A model generated the notes under the pieces. The model ran no database searches. It was not told the DNA's origin and saw only the letters and a list, made by a program, of their open reading frames with translations. This document shows, one piece after another, positions 34,778 to 42,461 of a stretch of 64,000 nucleotides of DNA. The stretch is from Acidimicrobiales bacterium (GTDB lineage Bacteria > Actinomycetota > Acidimicrobiia > Acidimicrobiales > GCA-2861595), in contig DATAIT010000098.1 in assembly GCA_036262515.1 (NCBI GenBank), positions 1-64,000 on the forward strand, read 5' to 3'. Position numbers and translations under genes: made by a program. The stretch's first letter is position 1; the number at the start of each line of letters is the position of its first letter.

Positions 34778-35352
34778 TATCGCACCAGGAACACGGTCGC
34801 GAACACGGCGAGCCAGACGACGTCGACGAAGTGCCAGTAGTACCCGATCACCTGCGTCACCGGGACGGCGCCGGGGTCGTCCGCCGTGGTGGCCAGCCGC
34901 CCCAGGAGGGCACCCATGGCGACGACCCCGCCGAGCACGTGGAGGCCGTGGAAGCCCGTCAGGAGGTAGAACACCGATCCGTAGGCGTGGGTCGACGGCG
35001 TGAAGTCGAGCGAAAGCCACTCCGAGGCCTGGTTGGCGATGAACACCAATGCCATCGCGGCCGTGACCAGGATCCAGCGCCGGGCGCGGGAACGATCTCC
35101 CCGCTCGGCCGCCCACACGGCGAGCTGCATCGTGCCGCTCGACGCCACCAGCACGACGGTGAACAGCCCGCCCCGGAGGGCGTTGAGCTCCACCCCCTCA
35201 GGCGGCCAGGTCGAGGCCGCCGACCGGAGGGCGAAGTAGGCCGCGAACAGACCACTGAAGAACATCAGCTCGGACGCCAGCCACACCATCGTGCCGACCG
35301 CCAGCATGGACGGTCGGGAGGCGTCGTGGCGGACGCCTACGGGCTGCAACAC
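34777..35352 (-). CDS. ctaE: Cytochrome c oxidase subunit III
   Basis: 191 aa with five membrane helices. Family blocks include ASELMFFSGLFAAYFALR, FYLLTGFHGLHVLGG and the C-terminal GYYWHFVDVVWLAVF. It is a short actinobacterial-type CtaE lacking the first two helices of mitochondrial COX3. It heads the ctaE-qcrCAB operon, and the GTG follows a TAAGGT hexamer by six bases. That element overlaps the divergent ctaG promoter. Confidence 0.95.
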   Translation of the reverse strand: MLQPVGVRHDASRPSMLAVGTMVWLASELMFFSGLFAAYFALRSAASTWPPEGVELNALRGGLFTVVLVASSGTMQLAVWAAERGDRSRARRWILVTAAMALVFIANQASEWLSLDFTPSTHAYGSVFYLLTGFHGLHVLGGVVAMGALLGRLATTADDPGAVPVTQVIGYYWHFVDVVWLAVFATVFLVR

Positions 35353-35358
35353 GGCGAG

Positions 35359-35368
35359 ACCTTACAGT
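35359..35368. promoter_or_regulatory. Overlapping divergent -10 elements (ctaE/ctaG)
   Basis: Plus-strand TACAGT (35363-35368) ends eight bases before the ctaG ATG at 35377. Minus-strand TAAGGT (35364-35359) ends six bases before the ctaE GTG at 35352. The hexamers overlap by two bases, so the two leaderless promoters must compete. Confidence 0.5.
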
Positions 35369-35376
35369 GACGACCG

Positions 35377-36150
35377 ATGGCCGCCAGCCCATTGGTCGCA
35401 ATGGTGCTCGGCGTGTATCTCGGGGGCGCGGCGCGGGTCCGGCGGCGCTGGCCTCCGGCCCGCACCGTGGCGTTCGCCTCGGGGGCCGTCGTCGTCGCCG
35501 CCGCCCTGCTGATCGACGGACGCCGGAGCTTCACCGCCCACGCCGGCCAGCACCTCCTGCTGGGCATGGCTGCACCCGCCCTGTTCGCCCTCGGCGCCCC
35601 CGTCACGCTGGCGCTGCAGGCGACCAGAGGTGCAGGCCGCCGCCGCCTGCTGCGGGTCCTCCACAGCCGTCCTGCGGCGGTGCTGTGCAGCCCCCTCGTG
35701 GTGTGGGCCCTGTTCGGCGGGTCGATGATGGCCGTGTATCTCACGCCCCTGTACCGCCTGTCCCTCGACGACTCCCTCGTCCACGAGCTGCTCCACGTCC
35801 ACTTCCTCGTGGTCGGCGCCCTGTTCTTCTGGCCCGTGCTCGGCGTGGACCCGCTGCCCAGGCGGCTACCCCATGGCGCCCGGCTGCTGATGGTCTTCCT
35901 CACGATCCCCTTCCACGCCGTGCTCGGGATCGCCCTCCTCGGGGCCAGCCCGCTGGCACCGGGACACACGGTCGCCGACCACCGGGCGGGCACGGGCCTG
36001 CTGTGGGCGGCCGGCGACCTGCTCGGCCTGGTCGCCGTGCTCATCGTGGCCTTCCAGTGGATGGGCCACGAGGAGCGGCAGGCCGCACGGGAGGACCGCC
36101 GGGCGGACGAGGCGGCCCGGGCCGCCACCGGTTCGGGCCCCGCACCCTGA
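35377..36150 (+). CDS. ctaG: Cytochrome c oxidase assembly protein CtaG (caa3-type)
   Basis: 257 aa with six to seven helices. Family features: an N-terminal helix, FTAHAGQHLLLGMAAPALF, VHELLHVHFLVVGALFFWP and PHGARLLMVFLTIPFHAVLG. The histidine-rich VHELLHVHF segment is the likely copper- or heme-facing site. It belongs to the caa3_CtaG family that aids oxidase copper insertion in Bacillus and actinobacteria. The ATG is preceded by a -10 hexamer eight bases upstream. A hydrophilic C-terminal tail of 30 residues follows the last helix. Confidence 0.9.
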   Translation: MAASPLVAMVLGVYLGGAARVRRRWPPARTVAFASGAVVVAAALLIDGRRSFTAHAGQHLLLGMAAPALFALGAPVTLALQATRGAGRRRLLRVLHSRPAAVLCSPLVVWALFGGSMMAVYLTPLYRLSLDDSLVHELLHVHFLVVGALFFWPVLGVDPLPRRLPHGARLLMVFLTIPFHAVLGIALLGASPLAPGHTVADHRAGTGLLWAAGDLLGLVAVLIVAFQWMGHEERQAAREDRRADEAARAATGSGPAP

Positions 36151-36240
36151 CGACTGGCCGGCGGCGAGCGTGGGAAGGGTTCCGTGCGGGGACTTCCTCG
36201 ACGCGCCGGCGCCCGCCGGCGACAGCACACTGGAGACGGC

Positions 36241-36870
36241 ATGATCCACAGGCGCTCAGCGGAGGACGACATGATGGCGCGCCTGGTCGGCAGGGGCGGG
36301 CGCAAGGGCAAGACCCGCTTCGGGCGCGTGGGCGACGTCATGCAACGTCCGCCGTCGTGGGCGGTGGTTGCCGGTCTCCTCAGCGCCACCGGTCCCCGCG
36401 GTCGGCGCGCCGCGCTCCGGGGAGGCGTGTGCTACCTGTCGGCCGCACTCCTGCACCTGCCGCTCAAGGCACTCGTAGGGCGTCGCCATCCTCCGGGATC
36501 GGCACTCCACCAGGTCGGCCCCTTCACCTCGTCGTTCCCGTCGGGCCACGCCGCCAGCGACCTGGCGTTCGTGCTCGGCGCGTCCCAGGAGTTGCCCCTC
36601 GCCTTCCTCCCGCTCTCGGCCGCCAGCATGGCTGTCCACTGGTCGCTGGTCCGCAAGCGCGCCCACTACGTCACCGACGTGCTGGCCGGCGGCGTCCTGG
36701 GCGCGGCAGTGGCCTTGGCGGCATGGAAGCTGTGGCCGCCCTCCGACGACAGCGGGCGGGCCGGTCCGGAGGACGCCGTGGCCGCACCGGGCGGGGCGCC
36801 CAGCGGCGACACCGGACCGGAGCCGTCCGTGTCCGTGCCCGTCGCCCGAGCGTCGGGCGCAGGGGCGTAG
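36241..36870 (+). CDS. PAP2-family phosphatase
   Basis: 209 aa. The PAP2 phosphatase triad is visible: KALVGRRHPPG (motif KxxxxxxRP-like), FPSGHAASDLAF (PSGH) and KRAHYVTDVLAGG (SR-x5-H-x3-D-like). Three to four membrane helices span residues 60-165. I use ATG 36241, with GGAG eight bases upstream, rather than an earlier GTG. The last 50 residues are low-complexity Gly/Ala/Pro. It probably dephosphorylates a lipid phosphate such as phosphatidic acid or a prenyl phosphate. It is distinct in type from the PAP2 protein at 6733. Confidence 0.83.
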   Translation: MIHRRSAEDDMMARLVGRGGRKGKTRFGRVGDVMQRPPSWAVVAGLLSATGPRGRRAALRGGVCYLSAALLHLPLKALVGRRHPPGSALHQVGPFTSSFPSGHAASDLAFVLGASQELPLAFLPLSAASMAVHWSLVRKRAHYVTDVLAGGVLGAAVALAAWKLWPPSDDSGRAGPEDAVAAPGGAPSGDTGPEPSVSVPVARASGAGA

Positions 36871-36895
36871 AGGAGTAAGGGACGTAGGGGAACGC

Positions 36896-36916
36896 CGGGC
36901 CCCGATGGGGGGCCCG
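36896..36916. terminator. GC-rich hairpin terminator
   Basis: CGGGCCCC (36896-36903) and GGGGCCCG (36909-36916) form an 8-bp stem with a five-base loop between the convergent PAP2 and rhodanese genes. Confidence 0.5.
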
Positions 36917-36975
36917 CACCCCGGGCGGTCGTAGGGCGTCGACGGCTCCGGCGCCGAGACGGCTGCCGGAGGACC

Positions 36976-37311
36976 TCAGGCCTCGCCGGCGAGCACGGGA
37001 CGGCCCTCCGCCTGCCAGGCCTTCGTGCCGCCCCGCACGGACACGGTGTCCCATCCGGCCTTGTTGAGCGCCGCCGCCGCGGCCAGGCTGCGGCCGCCCA
37101 CGGCGCAGATGACGAAGACCCGCTCGCCCTTCGGCACCTCGTCGGTCCGTTGGCCCAGCTCCGGGAGCGGGATCAGGACGGCGCCCGGAACGTGCGCCTC
37201 CACGTACTCGTCGGGCATGCGGACGTCTATCAGCGTGGCGCCCTGCTCGAGAGCGTCGGCCAGCCGGGCGGTGTCGATCTCCGGGGCCTGAGGGCGGGGC
37301 GAGAAGCTCAC
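36976..37311 (-). CDS. Rhodanese-like sulfurtransferase domain protein
   Basis: 111 aa single rhodanese domain. LIDVRMPDEYVEAHVPGAV is the CH2A-type block, and the active-site loop is CAVGGRS with Cys69. It ends VRGGTKAWQAEGRPV, as in small GlpE-like proteins. It would transfer sulfane sulfur or serve as a redox or persulfide carrier in the cytoplasm. The GTG start at 37311 lies ten bases after the FlgN-like gene, implying one minus-strand operon with the regulator gene. Confidence 0.88.
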   Translation of the reverse strand: MSFSPRPQAPEIDTARLADALEQGATLIDVRMPDEYVEAHVPGAVLIPLPELGQRTDEVPKGERVFVICAVGGRSLAAAAALNKAGWDTVSVRGGTKAWQAEGRPVLAGEA

Positions 37312-37321
37312 TTCCCCAACC

Positions 37322-37864
37322 CTAGGAGGTGCGCCGCTCGCCCCTGACCGCGTCGACGACCGACGGCTGGAGGACCCGGTCGTTGGCGGCGATGGCCGAG
37401 TGGTACGCGGCCGCGTCCACCAGCATCCGGGTGGAGGGCCGGCGGCCACGGGCGCCCATGGCCGTGCGCACCCGCTCGAGGCCGTTCTCGAGGAGGTCGC
37501 GGTTGCCGGCCGCCAGCGTCACGATCTCGCCGGCCAGCCGCACCAGGGCGCTCACGTGACGCTCGATCACCGACGGCCAGGGCGGCGGTGCGGCGGCGGC
37601 CAAGTCGTGCAGGCTCGCGTCCTCGGGGACCCGCAGCTCGTCGGCCGCCGTGGTCGAGGCGATGGCGCGCGTGAGCTCCATCGCGCCCAGCTGGTCGAGC
37701 ACGGCCTCGAGCTCGCGGCTGGCGTGGCACACCCACCGGTCCTGCCCGTCGAGCAGCAGCAACCGCTGCTCCTCCAGCTTGAACAGCACCAGCTCCAGCG
37801 TCTCCCGCTCCCGCCACAGGACCTGGGACAGGTCGCTCAGACCTGAGGGCGAGCCCGGAGCCAT
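37322..37864 (-). CDS. FlgN-like flagellar chaperone family protein
   Basis: 180 aa, mostly helical. The N-terminal half LSQVLWRERETLELVLFKLE has the heptad-rich look of FlgN, the export chaperone for hook-associated proteins, and HASRELEAVLDQL fits too. The C-terminal part ends with a segment like those of hook-associated or FlgN-type actinobacterial proteins (ARGRRPSTRMLVDAAA). The ATG at 37864 is preferred; a GTG six codons upstream is possible. Its neighbours are a LuxR-type regulator and a FliA/WhiG-like sigma factor, which supports the motility link, but no structural flagellar gene lies in this window. Confidence 0.6.
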   Translation of the reverse strand: MAPGSPSGLSDLSQVLWRERETLELVLFKLEEQRLLLLDGQDRWVCHASRELEAVLDQLGAMELTRAIASTTAADELRVPEDASLHDLAAAAPPPWPSVIERHVSALVRLAGEIVTLAAGNRDLLENGLERVRTAMGARGRRPSTRMLVDAAAYHSAIAANDRVLQPSVVDAVRGERRTS

Positions 37865-37903
37865 GCCTGGAGAATCGACCACTTCGGACGGGCCATGAGC
37901 GGA

Positions 37904-38581
37904 TCAGCCGAGAAGTCCGAGCGCCACCGCCCGGGCCATGGCGGCCTGGCGCCCGGGCACGCCGAGCTTCACGTAGATGTGCGCGAGGTGGGACTTCACG
38001 GTGGCCTGGGTGACGAAGAGGGCGTCGGCGATCTCCCGGTTCGAGCGGCCCTCGGCCAGGCGGGCCAGCACCTCGAGCTCCTTGCGCGTCAGTGGCTCGG
38101 CCTGGCCCGGGGACCGGCGGCCCGGAGACGCCTCGTCGTCCTTGGGCTCGGCGGCAGGGCCGAGGGCGCCGACCAGCAGCGAGAGCAGGGCGGGGGCCAC
38201 CACCCGCTCGCCCTCGGCCACCCGCCGGATGGCGGCCCCCAGCTCGACGGCGCCGACGGATCGCGGCAGCAGCGCGTCGATGCCGACGCCGCGCAGAGCC
38301 AGCAGGTCCTCCCGACCGATGGACTCGACGAGCACGAGCACCTTCGGCGGCGACGGCAGCGCCTTGGCCCGCCGGGCCGACTCCGCGAGCGACAGGTCGC
38401 GATGCAGGCCGAGGAGCAGGTACCCGGCGCCAGATGCCTCCACGGCGCGCACGGCCTCGTCGGCAAAGGCCACGTCGGCGACCACGTTCATGCCGACCAC
38501 ACGGAGCGCCTGGGTCACGCCGAGCCGGACGAGCGGCCACTCGTCGACCACCACCGCGGTCGGCGGGCCCTGTTGGTCCAC
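37904..38581 (-). CDS. LuxR/NarL-type response regulator with degenerate receiver
   Basis: 225 aa. The N-terminal receiver keeps the acidic pair (VVVDEW) but the phosphoacceptor position reads LLLGLHRD: the usual Asp is Gly58, so it is unlikely to be phosphorylated in the normal way. The C-terminal LuxR helix-turn-helix is intact (LTRKELEVLARLAEGRSNRE and later VTQATVKSHLAHIY). The GTG at 38581 is chosen because minus-strand TAGAGT ends seven bases before it; the open frame extends three codons more. It is followed by the FlgN-like and rhodanese genes and is divergent from the sigma factor gene. Confidence 0.85.
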   Translation of the reverse strand: MDQQGPPTAVVVDEWPLVRLGVTQALRVVGMNVVADVAFADEAVRAVEASGAGYLLLGLHRDLSLAESARRAKALPSPPKVLVLVESIGREDLLALRGVGIDALLPRSVGAVELGAAIRRVAEGERVVAPALLSLLVGALGPAAEPKDDEASPGRRSPGQAEPLTRKELEVLARLAEGRSNREIADALFVTQATVKSHLAHIYVKLGVPGRQAAMARAVALGLLG

Positions 38582-38594
38582 GCCCGTCACTCTA
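38582..38594 (-). promoter_or_regulatory. Leaderless -10 element for the LuxR-type regulator
   Basis: Minus-strand TAGAGT (38594-38589) ends seven bases before the GTG at 38581, which moves the start three codons downstream of the longest frame. Confidence 0.45.
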
Positions 38595-38611
38595 CTGTCG
38601 CCGATCCACTC

Positions 38612-38659
38612 CGAACGGCGTGACTAGTCCGTTCGAGAACGCTGCAATGGCACGAACGG
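38612..38659. promoter_or_regulatory. Three CGAACGG repeats between divergent regulators
   Basis: CGAACGG occurs at 38612-38618, as its inverse CCGTTCG at 38629-38635, and again at 38653-38659. The first two form a 7-bp inverted repeat with a ten-base spacer. They lie between the regulator and sigma genes and look like operator sites, perhaps for the LuxR-type protein. Confidence 0.5.
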
Positions 38660-38693
38660 ATCAGGGCGGCGGACAGGTTCAACCTTCCGGCCG

Positions 38694-39623
38694 ATGCGGA
38701 GGGATGCCCCTTTCGAAGACCTTGTACCCATGCCTACAACAGCGGTGGAGTCGACACGGCTCGAACTCGAAGAACGGCTGGTCCGTGAGAACCTTGCCCT
38801 CGTCGACTACGCGGTGAACCACCTGCTGGCGAGGCTCCCGAGGCACGTCTCGAGGGACGAGCTCGTGAGCGCGGCGATGGCCGGGCTGGCCCAGGCGGCC
38901 CGTTCGTTCGATCCAGACCGCGACACCAGCTTCGACCACTACGCGCCGGCTCGAATCCGCGGTGCGCTCCTCGACGAGCTGCGCAGCCGGGACTGGGCCA
39001 GCCGCTCGGTGCGTACCAAGGCCCGCCGCATGCTCGCCGCCACCGACGATCTCACCGCCTCGCTGGGCCGCCTGCCCACCACCCCCGAGCTGGCCGAGAA
39101 GCTCGGCATGGCCGCCAATGCCGTCACCACGTTGAACGGGGACGTGCACCGCTCGGTCGTCCTCAACTACGAGTCGATCCTGGCCGACGGGAGCGGCGAG
39201 TGGACGCTGCCCGCCGATGACCGCAGCCCCGACATGGTGCTGCTGGAGCGCGAGCGCCGGGCCTACCTGCTCGACGCCGTCGCCGCCTTGCCCGAGCGTC
39301 TCCGCCACGTCGTCGTGGGCTACTTCTTCGAAGAGCAGTCGATGCAGGAACTGGCCGACGAGCTCGGCGTCAGCGCCTCGCGCGTCTCGCAGATGCGGTC
39401 CAAGGCAATGGCCCTGCTGAAGGACGGCATCACCTCGCAGCTCGACCCCGACGAGATGCCCGACACCGGCGACAGCCCCCGGGTGGCCCGTCGCAAGGCC
39501 GCGTATGTCGAGGCGGTGGCGGCGGCGTCGACGTTCCGTGAGCGCGTCAGCCCGGCCACGCCCATCCGGCGCAGAATTTGCTCGCCGCAGGTCGCCGCCG
39601 CTCCCACGGCCATCGCCGTCTGA
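38694..39623 (+). CDS. FliA/WhiG-type RNA polymerase sigma factor
   Basis: 309 aa sigma-70 group 3 factor. Region 2 is present (LVDYAVNHLLARLPRHVSRD ... RIRGALLDELRSRDW), as is region 3 (TTPELAEKLGMA). Region 4 has SMQELADELGVSASRVSQM as its helix-turn-helix. RGALLDELR in particular is characteristic of FliA/SigD/WhiG. It would direct flagellar or, in Streptomyces, sporulation genes. The ATG at 38694 has a near -10 (CAACCT) eight bases upstream; an in-frame ATG at 38730 is an alternative. The C-terminal 60 residues extend beyond the usual end. No anti-sigma gene (FlgM/RsiG) is adjacent. Confidence 0.88.
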   Translation: MRRDAPFEDLVPMPTTAVESTRLELEERLVRENLALVDYAVNHLLARLPRHVSRDELVSAAMAGLAQAARSFDPDRDTSFDHYAPARIRGALLDELRSRDWASRSVRTKARRMLAATDDLTASLGRLPTTPELAEKLGMAANAVTTLNGDVHRSVVLNYESILADGSGEWTLPADDRSPDMVLLERERRAYLLDAVAALPERLRHVVVGYFFEEQSMQELADELGVSASRVSQMRSKAMALLKDGITSQLDPDEMPDTGDSPRVARRKAAYVEAVAAASTFRERVSPATPIRRRICSPQVAAAPTAIAV

Positions 39624-39670
39624 CCCCGGGCACCCCCCCGGCGGCGCTCCGGCGCCCGGCGGCCGTGACA

Positions 39671-39684
39671 TAGCGTCGAGCATG
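39671..39684 (+). promoter_or_regulatory. Leaderless -10 element for ridA
   Basis: TAGCGT (39671-39676) ends five bases before the ATG at 39682. There is no ribosome binding site. Confidence 0.5.
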
Positions 39685-40068
39685 AGCACCCGCCGGGTGT
39701 CCTCCGGATCGCCCTACGAGGCCATGCTCGGATTCTGCCGCGCCCTGCGCATCGGCGACCGGGTGGAGGTCGCGGGAACGGCGCCCATCTGGCCCGACGG
39801 GTCGGTGCACCCCGACCCGGAGGAACAGGCCCGCCGGTGCCTGGAGATCATCCTCGCCGCGCTTGCCGAGCTCGGATCGGGGCCCGAACACGTGGTGCGG
39901 ACCCGCATGTACATCACCAGCGGCGGGGTGGCCGAGTCGGTCGGCCGGGCCCACGCCAAGGTGTTCGGCGCCGAGCCGCCAGTGTCAACCATCGTGGTGG
40001 TGGCCGGTCTCCTGGACCCGCGGTGGCGTGTGGAGATCGAGGCCGAAGCGGTCCTCGGCGATCCCTGA
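39682..40068 (+). CDS. ridA: RidA/YjgF-family protein
   Basis: 128 aa Rid-family protein. RidA hydrolyses reactive enamine/imine intermediates from PLP enzymes; relatives have other roles. Family blocks VEVAGTAPIWPDG, VVRTRMYI and the C-terminal VEIEAEAVL are visible. The Arg of VRTRMYI corresponds to the catalytic Arg105 of the RidA subfamily, though assignment to RidA versus Rid4-7 is unsure. The ATG is preceded by a -10 hexamer five bases upstream. Confidence 0.85.
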   Translation: MSTRRVSSGSPYEAMLGFCRALRIGDRVEVAGTAPIWPDGSVHPDPEEQARRCLEIILAALAELGSGPEHVVRTRMYITSGGVAESVGRAHAKVFGAEPPVSTIVVVAGLLDPRWRVEIEAEAVLGDP

Positions 40069-40107
40069 CCGGCGCTCCCGGGTGCACGGCCGGCGAGGGG
40101 CGGGATC

Positions 40108-42330
40108 TCAGCCCGCAGTGGCGAGCATCTCCGGCAGGGGCTCGGCGTGCACGAGGCTGAGGCGGCGGGTCGCCCGGGTCAGGGCCACGTACAGCGCCCG
40201 AAGTCCCTGCGGTGACTCGGCCACGATGCGCGCTGGCTCCACCACGATGACGGAGTCGAACTCGAGGCCCTTCACCATCCCGACCGGGATGACGGTGATG
40301 GTGGCGTCGATGCCGTCCCGCTCGGCCGACCCGAAGGCTGTGCCGGCGCCGGCCAGGGCGTCCTCGACGGGACCCACCAACGTCGGCGGCACCACCAGCG
40401 CCACCGTCCCGGGGTGGATCGTGCGGGCCTCCCCGGCCGCCAGCTCGGCCGCCCGTTCCGCCACGCCGTCGGGCGGCGCGGCCACGAACACCGGCTGGTC
40501 GCCCGTGCTGCGCACCGACAGCGGAGGCTGCAGGTCGGGGGCGGTGACGGCGAGCACCCGCCCGGCCAGCGCCATCACCTCCGAAGGGGTGCGGTAGTTC
40601 ACGCTCAGCTCGACGACGCGGGCCGGGCGCAGCGACGGCAGGAATGAGGTGACCTCCTCCCATCGGGACAGGGCCCGGGGACCCGTGGCCTGGGCGATGT
40701 CGCCGGCCACGGTCATGGAGCCGGACAAGGAGCGACGGGCGAGCATGCGCAACTGCATGGGCGTGAGGTCCTGCGCCTCGTCCACGACGATGTGCCCGTA
40801 CTGGCGGATCTCACCGCTCCGCTTGGCCCCGGGCCGGCGCGGGCCGAGCAGGACCCGGGCCTCGTCCAGCAGGGGCAGGTCGCCGGCCGTCCACGGGATC
40901 TCGTCGAGCGTCTCGCTCCGGGGGCGCACCAGCGCAGCCCGCTCCTCGTCGTCGAGGAGCCCTCGGGCGGCCAGCCGCACCAGGGCGGGCGCACCGAACA
41001 GGTCGTGCACGAGCTCCTCCGGCGTGAGCACCGGCCAGATCCGGTCAAGGGTGGAGGCGACGGCGGGGAGCTCGCGCACGAGGCCCCAGAGATCCGTCTC
41101 GCTCACCTCGCCGGATGCCAGCTCCTCCCCCCGTTCGTCGCCGCCGTCCTCGCCGTCGAGCTCGTCGAGGTCGAGGATGCGGCCGAAGCCGGCCCGCATC
41201 CGGCGCTCGGCGGCGTGACGGTACTGCTGGTGCAGCAGCCGCGACAGCAGGCCCTCGACCTGGCGGCGCCGGGCGTTGTGGGAGCCCGGACGGCGGCGGG
41301 CGGCCGACACGATCCGCTCAGTGGCATCCGGGGTGATCCGGAGGAGGAAGCCCTCGAAACCCACCTCGACGGTGCGCGACAGCGGGCGCTGGCGGTCGGC
41401 CACCGCGTTCGCCACGAGCCGGGCCATGCGCGGGTCCGACTTCACCGAGGCGGCAAGAGGCGGGTCCACAGCCCGCACCCGTGCGTCGGGCACCAGCCCG
41501 GCGATGGTGCTGAGCACGACGCCGTTCTCGCCGAGCGAGGGCAGGACCTGCTCGATGTAGCGCAGGAACAGCGGGTTGGGACCGACGACCAGCACGCCCT
41601 GTCGCTCCAGGGGGAAGCGGTGGGTGTAGAGCAGGTAGGCGGCCCGGTGCAGGGCCACCGCCGTCTTGCCCGTGCCGGGCCCGCCCTGGACGACGAGCAC
41701 GCCTCCGAGGTCGGCCCGGATGACCTCGTCCTGCTCCTTCTGGACGGTGGCGACGATGTCGCGCATGCGACCCGAACGGGCCCGTTCGAGGGCGCTGAGG
41801 AGCGTCCCTGTGCCGCCCGTCGTGGCGAGCTCCCCCGAACCCCGCCCGTCCCCGTCCGATCCGTCCCCGTCGATGGCGCCGTAGGCGGCGCCATCGAGGA
41901 CGCCGAACACCTCGTCCTCGATCCCGATCAGGCGCCTTCCCTCGCTGGCGAAGTGGCGGCGCCGGACGAGGCCCATCGTGTCGACCCCGGTGGCGCGGTA
42001 GAACGGCTCGGCGACGGGGGCGCGCCAGTCCACGACCAGCGGCTCCTGGTCCTCACCGGAGACGGCCAGGCGACCGATGTGGAACGTGTCCCCGTCGGCG
42101 CGGTCGATGCGGCCGAAGCACAGCGACTCGCGACCGACGTCGAGCTGCTCCAGGCGCTGGAGCGTCGTGCGCACCACCACGTCGCGCTCGGCGAACGACC
42201 CGGGCGTCCCGCCGCGCTGGCGCAGGACGGTCTCCAGGAGCTCGTTGGCGGCTGCCCGCAGCGCCTCGACACGGTCGTAGGCACGGTCGATGTGCGCCTG
42301 CTCGGCCTGCAGATCGGGGTGAGCGGCCAC
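40108..42330 (-). CDS. helD: HelD/UvrD-like superfamily 1 helicase (RNAP-associated type)
   Basis: 740 aa. An N-terminal coiled-coil (residues 5-40, AHIDRAYDRVEALRAAANEL) precedes Walker A GGPGTGKTAVALHR (about residues 214-227) and the Walker B-like VDEAQDL near residue 520. It matches HelD of actinobacteria and Firmicutes (HelR), which pushes into RNA polymerase channels to release nucleic acids and recycle stalled enzyme, and can protect against rifampicin. The GTG start has GAGGAG two to seven bases upstream. DNA helicase IV is the alternative name, but the N-terminal arm favours the RNAP role. Confidence 0.88.
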   Translation of the reverse strand: MAAHPDLQAEQAHIDRAYDRVEALRAAANELLETVLRQRGGTPGSFAERDVVVRTTLQRLEQLDVGRESLCFGRIDRADGDTFHIGRLAVSGEDQEPLVVDWRAPVAEPFYRATGVDTMGLVRRRHFASEGRRLIGIEDEVFGVLDGAAYGAIDGDGSDGDGRGSGELATTGGTGTLLSALERARSGRMRDIVATVQKEQDEVIRADLGGVLVVQGGPGTGKTAVALHRAAYLLYTHRFPLERQGVLVVGPNPLFLRYIEQVLPSLGENGVVLSTIAGLVPDARVRAVDPPLAASVKSDPRMARLVANAVADRQRPLSRTVEVGFEGFLLRITPDATERIVSAARRRPGSHNARRRQVEGLLSRLLHQQYRHAAERRMRAGFGRILDLDELDGEDGGDERGEELASGEVSETDLWGLVRELPAVASTLDRIWPVLTPEELVHDLFGAPALVRLAARGLLDDEERAALVRPRSETLDEIPWTAGDLPLLDEARVLLGPRRPGAKRSGEIRQYGHIVVDEAQDLTPMQLRMLARRSLSGSMTVAGDIAQATGPRALSRWEEVTSFLPSLRPARVVELSVNYRTPSEVMALAGRVLAVTAPDLQPPLSVRSTGDQPVFVAAPPDGVAERAAELAAGEARTIHPGTVALVVPPTLVGPVEDALAGAGTAFGSAERDGIDATITVIPVGMVKGLEFDSVIVVEPARIVAESPQGLRALYVALTRATRRLSLVHAEPLPEMLATAG

Positions 42331-42444
42331 GGCTCCTCTCGGACCAGAGCCCGCGCAACTGCGCGCGGGGGGCCTAGCAGTGTACTGGCCGGTCGGCCGG
42401 CCGAGCGCCCGCGCTGCCGCCTGTCGAAGCTCCGCGGCGGGACG

Positions 42445-42461
42445 TAACGTCGCCTGCGATG
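42445..42461 (+). promoter_or_regulatory. Leaderless -10 element for hemE
   Basis: TAACGT (42445-42450) ends eight bases before the ATG at 42459. It would drive hemE-hemH-hemY. Confidence 0.45.

Noticed and set aside
38598-38606. GCCGAT as a FliA/WhiG-type -10 upstream of the sigma gene
   Set aside because: No TAAA-like -35 at the right distance; a six-base match is too weak in this DNA.
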